Below, piece by piece: positions 1 through 5,179 of a stretch of DNA of 5,179 nucleotides (the first letter of the stretch is position 1; each line of letters opens with the position of its first letter). Under the pieces are notes generated by a model. The model saw only the letters and a program-made list of their open reading frames with translations. It was not told the origin of the DNA and searched no databases. Source of the DNA: LC029 sp036676475 (GTDB lineage Bacteria > Bacillota > Bacilli > Aneurinibacillales > RAOX-1). The position numbers and the translations under genes were made by a program. The DNA is taken from the NCBI GenBank assembly GCA_036676475.1, contig JAKFCU010000009.1, forward strand, positions 1-5,179, read 5' to 3'.

Positions 1-1
1 A

Positions 2-1477
2 GCCGGTTGTGCTGAGTTTGCTTATACTCCTGTAGAACATGCGACAGTAGTAAGACGGCTTATCGACGCGGGTGCCATCCCGGTTGGAAAAGCAAATCTG
101 GATCAATTCGCTACTGGACTTGTCGGAACCAGAAGTCCTTATGGCGAAACAAAGAACGCTCTGAATCCTGAACTAATTAGTGGAGGGTCAAGCTCAGGTT
201 CAGCCGTTTCAGTTGCCAGAGGTCAAGTAGCCTTTGCCCTTGGCACAGATACAGCAGGATCCGGCCGTGTGCCAGCTGCACTTAATAGATTGCTAGGATT
301 TAAGCCAAGTCTCGGTGCATGGCCAACGAAAGGGGTAGTTCCCGCCTGTGCGAGTCTAGACTGTGTCACGGTATTTGCTCATACTTTATCTGATGTTGAA
401 ATCGTTGACAAGATCGCAAGAGGCTTTGATGAAGAAGATCCATGGTCGAGGGAGCTTGCGAGTAAGCCAAAAGCTTTACCGGAAAAAATCTACATTGTCC
501 AACAGCCACACCGCTTCTTTGGGCCATACGCAGCTGAATACCAAAAAGCTTGGGAAGTGGCTATTTTACAATTGGAACAGCTAAATATTCCTATTGAATA
601 CATTAATGGAGACTATTTATTCGAAGCAGCCAGCGTTTTATACGATGGTCCGTGGGTGGCAGAACGATGGGCTGACCTAGGGAATTTCATTACCGAGAAT
701 AAAGGAGTAGCTTTTCCTGTAACTGAGGCCGTTTTGCGTTCGGGGGCGAAGCCGGAATATGATGCTGCATCAGTTTTTAAAGCGATGCACAAACTTCAGG
801 TGTTTAAACAAAGGGCTGACCAACAGTTTAAAGATGGTGTTCTCGTGATGCCTACCTCTGGTGGAACCTGGACAAGAGATGAGGTACGTAGTAACCCGAT
901 AGAAACCAATAGTGCGATGGGACTGTACACCAATCATTGTAATTTATTAGATCTTTGTGCTATTAATATCCCGACTGAGGATGCTGCTGAAAACCTTCCA
1001 TTTGGAATCACTCTTTTTTTAACAAATCTGAATGAGCACCTTATTAAGGGATTAGCCGATTTACTTCATCATGGAAATCGATATGATTCAAAGAAAACTA
1101 CTACACTAGTAGCCGTTTGTGGTTTGCATATGAGAGGCTTTCCACTGGAAAAGCAAATGACCCAGCATCGTGCAAGCTTTGTAAGAGAAGCTAAAACGGC
1201 TCCATTCTACAAACTTGTAAAACTTGATACGGTACCGGCAAAGCCAGGGCTTATTCGAACGAATGATGAAGGAGCTTCTATCGAAATTGAGATTTGGGAG
1301 ATGCCTCTTTCAGAATTCGGGAAGTTCGCCCTTCTGATTCCAGCTCCACTTGCGATGGGGAAGGTGCAGCTTGAGGATGGAACAGAAGTGCCAGGGTTTG
1401 TTTGTGAAGCGAGTGGCGTAGAACCTAGGGAGGACATTACTCATTTAGGCGGTTGGCGGAATTTGAATCTGCATTAG
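2..1477 (+). CDS. atzF: Allophanate hydrolase, AtzF type (5' end missing)
   Basis: This enzyme hydrolyses allophanate to ammonia and CO2, the last step of ATP-dependent urea degradation (urea carboxylase route) and of s-triazine breakdown; it is cytoplasmic. The frame is open from the left edge (codons at 2, 5, 8...) to a TAG at 1475, giving 491 residues. An in-frame GTG at 269 is not the start, because the amidase core lies upstream of it. Counting from position 2, the amidase signature is clear: GGSSSGSA (61-68) with cis-Ser S63, and GTDTAGSGR (81-89) with nucleophile S87. The 24-residue spacing equals that of S165/S189 in Pseudomonas AtzF (numbering from memory). That alignment puts about 100 residues, including the catalytic Lys, outside the window, and gives a full length near 593, close to the family's roughly 600. 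From about residue 366 comes the C-terminal domain specific to allophanate hydrolases (CGLHMRGFPL, KPGLIR, IPAPLAMGKV, GFVCEA, GGWR), which separates it from generic amidases such as GatA. No frameshift or premature stop is seen. Confidence 0.93.
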   Translation, partial: AGCAEFAYTPVEHATVVRRLIDAGAIPVGKANLDQFATGLVGTRSPYGETKNALNPELISGGSSSGSAVSVARGQVAFALGTDTAGSGRVPAALNRLLGFKPSLGAWPTKGVVPACASLDCVTVFAHTLSDVEIVDKIARGFDEEDPWSRELASKPKALPEKIYIVQQPHRFFGPYAAEYQKAWEVAILQLEQLNIPIEYINGDYLFEAASVLYDGPWVAERWADLGNFITENKGVAFPVTEAVLRSGAKPEYDAASVFKAMHKLQVFKQRADQQFKDGVLVMPTSGGTWTRDEVRSNPIETNSAMGLYTNHCNLLDLCAINIPTEDAAENLPFGITLFLTNLNEHLIKGLADLLHHGNRYDSKKTTTLVAVCGLHMRGFPLEKQMTQHRASFVREAKTAPFYKLVKLDTVPAKPGLIRTNDEGASIEIEIWEMPLSEFGKFALLIPAPLAMGKVQLEDGTEVPGFVCEASGVEPREDITHLGGWRNLNLH

Positions 1478-1487
1478 AAAATCAATG

Positions 1488-1518
1488 CCCTTGTGGAAGT
1501 TTATCTACAAGGGTTTTT
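1488..1518 (+). terminator. Intrinsic terminator of the allophanate hydrolase gene
   Basis: The left arm CCCTTGTGGA (1488-1497) pairs with TCTACAAGGG (1504-1513) over 10 bp, including one G-U pair. The loop is the 6-nt AGTTTA, and TTTTT follows at 1514-1518, continuing CTTATTTT. It starts 10 nt after the TAG stop. This is the standard form of a rho-independent terminator and separates the allophanate hydrolase transcript from the rhamnosidase gene. Confidence 0.88.
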
Positions 1519-1638
1519 CTTATTTTAAATTATGTATCGTACAGGGAAAAGAAGAAATACTTTAAAATTCAGAATATTGTCCCCCTAACCCGAGAAATGT
1601 CTCCTTACAATTAGGTTTAATTTTTATTATTGTATTAC

Positions 1639-1653
1639 ATGTAAGCGGATACA
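1639..1653 (+). promoter_or_regulatory. cre box (CcpA operator) for the rhamnosidase gene
   Basis: ATGTAAGCGGATACA matches every fixed position of the relaxed Bacillus cre consensus WTGNAANCGNWNNCW, including the central CG. In Firmicutes, CcpA bound with HPr-Ser46-P represses sugar-utilisation genes through such sites when glucose is plentiful. The box lies 228 bp upstream of the rhamnosidase start codon, far for an operator unless transcription starts near it. It overlaps a perfect 10-bp palindrome TTACATGTAA (1635-1644). The match is seen directly; function is inferred from the consensus and from the glycosidase gene downstream. Confidence 0.6.
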
Positions 1654-1763
1654 TTTTATTCCCTAATTCCCCCACAAGACATGTAAAAATAAAAAGGTTC
1701 CCCAATCACTTTTAGATCAATCTATGCAAGTATGCTTTCAACTTTAGCAATTTTTATTTGCAC

Positions 1764-1780
1764 CACAGAGTTTTTCTGTG
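1764..1780 (+). repeat. Short inverted repeat / leader hairpin
   Basis: CACAGA (1764-1769) and TCTGTG (1775-1780) are perfect 6-bp arms around a 5-nt centre GTTTT. The element lies about 100 bp ahead of the rhamnosidase start and 20 bp before a Shine-Dalgarno at 1801. It could be a repressor operator or a small mRNA hairpin. No regulator is recognised, and six-base arms can occur by chance in AT-rich DNA. Confidence 0.35.
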
Positions 1781-1800
1781 TGTACATACATCAAAATGCA

Positions 1801-1823
1801 AAAGGAGAGTGAGAAAAATGTAG
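1801..1823 (+). other. Shine-Dalgarno followed by an ATG-TAG start-stop
   Basis: AAAGGAG (1801-1807) is a good ribosome binding site. The ATG 10 nt further on (1818-1820) is followed at once by TAG (1821-1823), so the site can recruit ribosomes but encodes only a start codon. It may be a remnant of a lost upstream gene or a start-stop regulatory element in the leader. It is not the start of the rhamnosidase, whose own site is at 1869-1875. Confidence 0.45.
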
Positions 1824-1830
1824 ACCAGTA

Positions 1831-1863
1831 ATGATCCTCTATGAAAAAGGCGGACTAGATTGA
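1831..1863 (+). other. Ten-codon leader open frame, doubtful
   Basis: ATG at 1831 opens MILYEKGGLD and stops at TGA 1861-1863, five bases before the rhamnosidase Shine-Dalgarno. A shorter frame, MKKAD, lies inside it at 1841-1858 in another phase. Neither has a ribosome binding site at normal distance; the nearest, at 1801-1807, is better placed for the start-stop at 1818. Listed only because its end is close to the next gene's initiation site, which would allow translational coupling. Confidence 0.15.
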
Positions 1864-1868
1864 ATTAT

Positions 1869-1875
1869 AAGGAGG
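1869..1875 (+). promoter_or_regulatory. Ribosome binding site of the rhamnosidase gene
   Basis: AAGGAGG is a seven-base match to the 16S rRNA anti-Shine-Dalgarno, 6 nt before the ATG at 1882. It decides the start in favour of 1882 over the earlier ATGs at 1818, 1831 and 1841. Confidence 0.9.
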
Positions 1876-1881
1876 AAAACC

Positions 1882-4800
1882 ATGCGAATTAAACGTTCAT
1901 TAATTATCTTTCTAACAATGGTTTTAACAGTGAGTCTTTTATTTCCAATTTCTGAAAGTGTAAAGGCATCTCCACCTAGTTCCATTACAAACTTGACGGT
2001 AGAGTATATGGATAATCCTATCGGGATAGATTCCGAACAACCGAGATTTAGTTGGAATATGGTGTCAAACAAACGGGGAGCAAAGCAGCAAGCATACGAA
2101 ATTATTGTTTCCGATAGTGCAAAAAACTTAATGCAGGGAAAGTTTATTTGGAGTACTGGCAAGGTAGCATCAGCTCAATCCGTTAATATTAAGTATAGCG
2201 GTAGCACTAAGTTAAAACCTAGTACTCGATATTATTGGAAAGTAAAGGTATGGGATCAAAATAATAAGTTACTAGAATCTAAAGAAAATGCCTATTTTGA
2301 AACCGGACTTATGAGTACAGATGGGAAAACAAATTGGAATGGAGCACAATGGATTACTAACAATAAATCAACAACCGAACCAGTAAATGTTACCTTATTT
2401 CGAACAGAGAAGGAATTAGGCAACAATCCGATTGAGAATGCTCAACTTTATATAACTTCTTTGGGTGTATACAATGCCTTCATTAATGGTAAAGAAATCC
2501 AATTAGTTCAAGATCAGAATAAGCCTGTTGATGAAACATTTAATCCAGGTTGGACTGACTATAATTCGTATGTAAATTATCAAACTTATGATGTAACAAG
2601 CTATATTTCCAATCAATCAAAGGTTAGCTTAGGTGTAATGTTAGGAAAAGGGTGGTTTGCAGGACGTATAGGGCAAGTAGGTCAGTATACAAAAATCACA
2701 GGGAATAAATTGGCTTTGCTAGCAAAAATGGTCGTCACTTATAAAGACGGTAGTAAAGACATCATTGTTACTAACGAGTCGACTTGGAAATCAAGTGAAA
2801 AGAGTCCAATACTTGAAAACGACTTTTTTGATGGTGAAACCTATGATGCTAATATTGCTAGGGAAATAGAAGGGTGGAACAATAGCAATTTTGATGACAG
2901 TGGATGGTCATCAGTCAGTGCGATTAACTACGTTGGTAAAGTTAAGGGAGACCGAGGTGCTGCAGCACGTATTGCTGAAGAGTATACTCAATACCCAATT
3001 GAAGCGTTTAAATATAGTGAAATCGAACTATCTACTCAAAACGGTGGAGAGTCAACTTTGGATTATGGTCATGCAGTTACAACAAATGTTAATCCAAAGT
3101 CTAATATTTCTTTAAAGGCGGGGGAAACACTTATTATTGATATGGGTCAAAATATGGCAGGAGTGCCAAGCATCAAAGTAGGTGGGACGAAAGGAAGTAT
3201 AGTTACACTAAGGTATGCAGAGATGCTTAATGACGGGCGTAAAAACTCAAATATTGCAACAGGAGGTAGTGATGGTCCAAAAGATACCTTATATAGAAAA
3301 GCTTTAACATCTGCTGCCCAAACTGATAAGTATATTCTTTCCGGGCAAGGAGTCGAGGAATACCAACCAGTGTTTACTTTCCATGGATATAGATATATGG
3401 AAATAACAGCCGACAAAGACATCAGAATAAATTCAGTAGAAGGAAAAGTAATTACATCCGTTGGTGAGCAAAGCGGGACAATAACCACTTCGAATAAAGA
3501 TGTAAATAAATTGTTTAACAATATATTATGGGGACAAAGATCAAATTACCTTTCTATTCCTACTGATTCTCCACAAAGAGCGGAGCGTGCAGGATGGACG
3601 GGGGATGCTCAATTATTTGCACAAACTGCTGTCTATAATTATAACGATATCCGATTTTTAGAGAGTTATAGTGAGATTATGGATGTTCATAACAGAAATA
3701 CAAATGGTATTTATGGAAGTATTATGCCAGGAGCATTTGTTGGATTTTTTGCTAATACAGTTGCTTCAGGTTGGAGCGATGCGGGGATTATTATCCCTTG
3801 GGTGTTATATCAACAAACTGGTGATACAACAGTAATTGAAAAGAACTTTGCGCAAATGGAAAAGTATATGGACTATGTTGGGGTAAATGGTTATAATACG
3901 GGACTATTTGGTGATTGGCTCGCTTTCCAGGCAACCTCAACGGTTTATTTGAATACCGTCTATCGAGCCTATGATGCACAGCTCATGATTAAAATGGCAA
4001 AAGCAATTGGCAATGAGTCGGCGGTAGAAAAATATGAACAGTTATATGCCCAGGTGAAGTCTGACTTTGTGAAGAAGTATTTAGATGAAAATGGCAATTT
4101 ATTAACTGCTAGTGCCGATAATTTTACTCAATCGAGGCATGGATATCCTGGAGCGGATAACGCACAGACTGGATTGCTTTGGGCTTTAAAACTAGGTTTA
4201 TATGAAACAAATCAGCAAAAGGAAAAAATGATTCAAAATCTGACTGCAAATATAAAGAATGAGAATAGTATCATTAGACCAGGTCAACCAGAAAATACGT
4301 TAGCTGTTGGATTCCTTGGAGTAAATGTCATCTTACCAACTTTGTCTGATATTGGAGATGATGAACTAGCCTACACACTTTTATTACAAGAGGAAATGCC
4401 ATCTTGGTTATATAGTGTGAAAAACGGGGCAACGACTATCTGGGAAAGATGGAATTCATATTCCATAAAGGATAGTTTTGGAGATTCTTCTATGAATTCT
4501 TTTAATCACTATTCCTACGGTGCCGTTGCTGAATGGATGTATAAATACATGGCTGGAATATCAAATAAACTCGAAAAGCCAGGGTTCCAGCATTTTCTAT
4601 TACAGCCTACAATAGATAAGCAAAAACGTATCACATGGGTAGATGGATCATACAAATCAGTCTATGGTGAAATCGAAAGTAAATGGAAAGTTAAGGATGG
4701 GACATTTACTTATGAAGCAACGATTCCAGCTAATACAACTGCCACTGTCGTTATTCCAGCTTCTGATCTAAAGGATGTGACAGAAAGTGGAAATCCTTTA

Positions 4801-4899
4801 ACGAAAGCTATTGGAGTGAAGGTTATTGAAATAAAGGATGGTAAAGTTATATGTGAAGTTGAATCAGGATCCTATACATTTGAAGCGCGAATAAATTAA
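1882..4899 (+). CDS. Secreted alpha-L-rhamnosidase, glycoside hydrolase family 78
   Basis: This enzyme cleaves terminal alpha-L-rhamnose from plant glycosides or polysaccharides by an inverting mechanism. It is complete at 1005 residues, with a strong Shine-Dalgarno. Residues 1-29 are a Sec signal peptide: basic MRIKR, hydrophobic 7-23, likely cleavage VKA|S after 29. There is no lipobox, LPxTG or S-layer domain, so it is probably released. Approximate domains: Fn3-like beta-sandwich 33-140, jelly-roll N-domain 165-370 (FNPGWTDY, GVMLGKGWFAGRIG), Bac_rhamnosid beta-domain 410-520 (IDMGQNMAG, FHGYRYMEI), (alpha/alpha)6 barrel 530-880, C-terminal beta-domain 885-1005. Active site: DSPQRAERAGWTGD (562-575) supplies D562, R566, proposed general acid E568, W572 and D575; W631 and W679 follow; GATTIWERW holds proposed general base E855, with H876. 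Most spacings match S. avermitilis SaRha78A (E636, W640, D643, W747, E895, H916, recalled from memory). The residue before the acid is Ala567 where Asp is usual. The substrate cannot be told from sequence. Confidence 0.95.
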   Translation: MRIKRSLIIFLTMVLTVSLLFPISESVKASPPSSITNLTVEYMDNPIGIDSEQPRFSWNMVSNKRGAKQQAYEIIVSDSAKNLMQGKFIWSTGKVASAQSVNIKYSGSTKLKPSTRYYWKVKVWDQNNKLLESKENAYFETGLMSTDGKTNWNGAQWITNNKSTTEPVNVTLFRTEKELGNNPIENAQLYITSLGVYNAFINGKEIQLVQDQNKPVDETFNPGWTDYNSYVNYQTYDVTSYISNQSKVSLGVMLGKGWFAGRIGQVGQYTKITGNKLALLAKMVVTYKDGSKDIIVTNESTWKSSEKSPILENDFFDGETYDANIAREIEGWNNSNFDDSGWSSVSAINYVGKVKGDRGAAARIAEEYTQYPIEAFKYSEIELSTQNGGESTLDYGHAVTTNVNPKSNISLKAGETLIIDMGQNMAGVPSIKVGGTKGSIVTLRYAEMLNDGRKNSNIATGGSDGPKDTLYRKALTSAAQTDKYILSGQGVEEYQPVFTFHGYRYMEITADKDIRINSVEGKVITSVGEQSGTITTSNKDVNKLFNNILWGQRSNYLSIPTDSPQRAERAGWTGDAQLFAQTAVYNYNDIRFLESYSEIMDVHNRNTNGIYGSIMPGAFVGFFANTVASGWSDAGIIIPWVLYQQTGDTTVIEKNFAQMEKYMDYVGVNGYNTGLFGDWLAFQATSTVYLNTVYRAYDAQLMIKMAKAIGNESAVEKYEQLYAQVKSDFVKKYLDENGNLLTASADNFTQSRHGYPGADNAQTGLLWALKLGLYETNQQKEKMIQNLTANIKNENSIIRPGQPENTLAVGFLGVNVILPTLSDIGDDELAYTLLLQEEMPSWLYSVKNGATTIWERWNSYSIKDSFGDSSMNSFNHYSYGAVAEWMYKYMAGISNKLEKPGFQHFLLQPTIDKQKRITWVDGSYKSVYGEIESKWKVKDGTFTYEATIPANTTATVVIPASDLKDVTESGNPLTKAIGVKVIEIKDGKVICEVESGSYTFEARIN

Positions 4900-4961
4900 A
4901 GCTGATGTAAAAAAGCCTAGTTGAACTGATATTTATAGTAAACCCGTAAGGTCAGAAGAAA

Positions 4962-4990
4962 TTGAAACCCTGCTAGTGTAAACTTATATT
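4962..4990 (+). promoter_or_regulatory. Sigma-A-type promoter for the sugar kinase gene
   Basis: The -35 box TTGAAA (4962-4967) and the -10 box TATATT (4985-4990) each match five of six consensus bases, and the spacer is exactly 17 nt. Transcription would start about 4997-4999, giving a leader of about 50 nt before the GTG at 5047. The -10 box overlaps the left arm of the palindrome at 4986-5010, and the predicted start falls at its centre. The boxes are seen directly; promoter activity is inferred. Confidence 0.65.
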
Positions 4991-5017
4991 GCAGCCCTGG
5001 GCTGCAATATTTTTTTT
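4986..5017 (+). terminator. Intrinsic terminator of the rhamnosidase gene (perfect palindrome plus T-tract)
   Basis: ATATTGCAGCCC (4986-4997) and GGGCTGCAATAT (4999-5010) are exact inverse copies around one T, folding in RNA to an 11-bp stem with loop CTG. Eight T's follow at 5010-5017. It sits 86 nt after the rhamnosidase stop. There is no A-tract on the left side, so it acts on + strand transcripts only. The perfect dyad could also serve as a protein operator, because it covers the -10 and start region of the kinase promoter. Confidence 0.88.
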
Positions 5018-5032
5018 CTAGAGTGCATGACG

Positions 5033-5039
5033 AAAGGAG
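5033..5039 (+). promoter_or_regulatory. Ribosome binding site deciding the kinase GTG start
   Basis: AAAGGAG lies 7 nt before GTG 5047. No ATG is available in the kinase frame. An upstream in-frame GTG at 5023 lies ahead of this site and just after the terminator, so 5047 is the best start. Confidence 0.8.
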
Positions 5040-5046
5040 CAAAAGA

Positions 5047-5179
5047 GTGAAAAAACAAGGGGTCATATCACTAGGTGAGGCTTTTGTGGATTTTATCTCC
5101 CAAGATCAGACGAATACAAATTATCAGCGACTATTAGGAGGAGCCACTGTCAATGTGGCGGTAGGAGTTCAAAGGTTAG
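5047..5179 (+). CDS. PfkB-family carbohydrate kinase (3' end outside window)
   Basis: Only the first 44 codons are present, read from a GTG start with a well-placed ribosome binding site; the frame is open to the right edge. The N-terminus shows the ribokinase/PfkB fold start: a first beta-strand ending in SLGEAFVDFI (residues 8-17), then LLGGATVNVAVGVQRL (29-44), the GGAxxNVAVG substrate-side motif of fructokinases, ribokinases and 2-keto-3-deoxygluconate kinases. These enzymes are cytoplasmic and transfer phosphate from ATP to a sugar or sugar acid. The order fits fructokinase-like members best, but the substrate cannot be set from this fragment, and the catalytic DTxGAGD motif would lie beyond the window. 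It follows the rhamnosidase by 147 bp and has its own promoter, with the rhamnosidase terminator between them, so it is probably transcribed mainly on its own. Confidence 0.85.
   Translation, partial: MKKQGVISLGEAFVDFISQDQTNTNYQRLLGGATVNVAVGVQRL

Larger units (their letters stand above)
1519..1881 (+). other. Non-coding regulatory region upstream of the rhamnosidase gene
   Basis: No gene of credible length is seen here on either strand. The region is AT-rich, with three C-rich patches on the + strand near 1581-1591, 1661-1673 and 1700-1704. It holds a cre box, short inverted repeats (TGTATCGTACA at 1533-1543, TAGATCAATCTA at 1713-1724, a hairpin at 1764-1780), a spare Shine-Dalgarno and start-stop at 1801-1823, and two very short open frames before the real start at 1882. 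I could not fix the promoter with confidence. One weak candidate is TTACAA (1605-1610), a 17-nt gap and TATTGT (1628-1633). Another is TTGTAT (1630-1635), an 18-nt gap and TTTTAT (1654-1659). Either would place the cre box in or just after the promoter and give a leader of about 200-240 nt. Confidence 0.6.

Noticed and set aside
269..1477. GTG at 269 as the start of a 402-residue protein
   Set aside because: The same frame is open to position 2 and encodes the amidase GGSSS motif and the nucleophile serine upstream of 269, so the gene is cut by the window edge and not started here.
1581..1704. C-rich patches that would be G-tracts on the minus strand (possible G-quadruplex or repeat)
   Set aside because: The tracts are separated by tens of bases and four are not close enough together for a quadruplex; the patches are too dissimilar to call a repeat.
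1839..2162. 107-codon open frame on the minus strand
   Set aside because: It lies mostly antisense to the signal peptide and Fn3-like region of the rhamnosidase, has no recognisable domain, and is best explained as a shadow of the coding strand.
3147..3521. 124-codon open frame on the minus strand
   Set aside because: It is fully inside the rhamnosidase gene, antisense to its conserved beta-domain, with no recognisable protein family.
4921..4955. CTGA...TCAG and ACC...GGT pairings resembling a small structured RNA
   Set aside because: The stems are only 3-4 bp, the fold is not a tRNA or a known riboswitch, and such pairings are expected by chance in this composition.
5027..5050. Seven-codon frame (MTKGAKE) whose TGA overlaps the kinase GTG
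   Set aside because: It has no ribosome binding site of its own, since the AAAGGAG lies inside it, and it is too short to judge; the overlap is probably chance.

Overview
The window looks like chromosomal DNA from a low-to-moderate GC Gram-positive bacterium of the Bacillus/Paenibacillus type. The evidence is strong AAGGAGG-like ribosome binding sites with 6-7 nt spacing, intrinsic terminators with clear U-tracts, a catabolite-responsive element (cre) matching the Bacillus CcpA consensus, and a typical Firmicute Sec signal peptide. I cannot name the species. All genes lie on the + strand.

Layout: (1) positions 2-1477 hold the 3' five-sixths of an allophanate hydrolase gene (AtzF type), cut by the left edge. 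It ends in a good intrinsic terminator at 1488-1518. (2) Positions 1478-1881 form a roughly 400-base non-coding region. It holds that terminator, a full-consensus cre box at 1639-1653, several short inverted repeats, a second Shine-Dalgarno followed by an ATG-TAG start-stop, and tiny open frames just ahead of the next gene. (3) Positions 1882-4899 encode a complete 1005-residue secreted GH78 alpha-L-rhamnosidase with an intact set of catalytic and sugar-contacting residues. (4) Positions 4900-5046 carry a strong sigma-A-like promoter whose -10 box and expected start point run into a perfect 12-bp-arm palindrome with a T-tract, so terminator and promoter overlap. (5) From 5047 to the right edge is the start of a PfkB-family sugar kinase, with a GTG start.

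How they work together: the allophanate hydrolase belongs to urea/allophanate nitrogen metabolism and is closed off by its own terminator, so it is probably unrelated to what follows. The secreted rhamnosidase and the cytoplasmic sugar kinase could be the start of a plant-glycoside utilisation locus: extracellular release of L-rhamnose, then uptake and phosphorylation of a sugar. The cre box suggests glucose repression of the rhamnosidase. The kinase has its own promoter, so its link to the rhamnosidase is only by position. I see no CRISPR array, tRNA, rRNA, insertion sequence or phage gene. I also see no convincing new multi-gene system; the most unusual points are the promoter-terminator overlap and the leader of the rhamnosidase gene.
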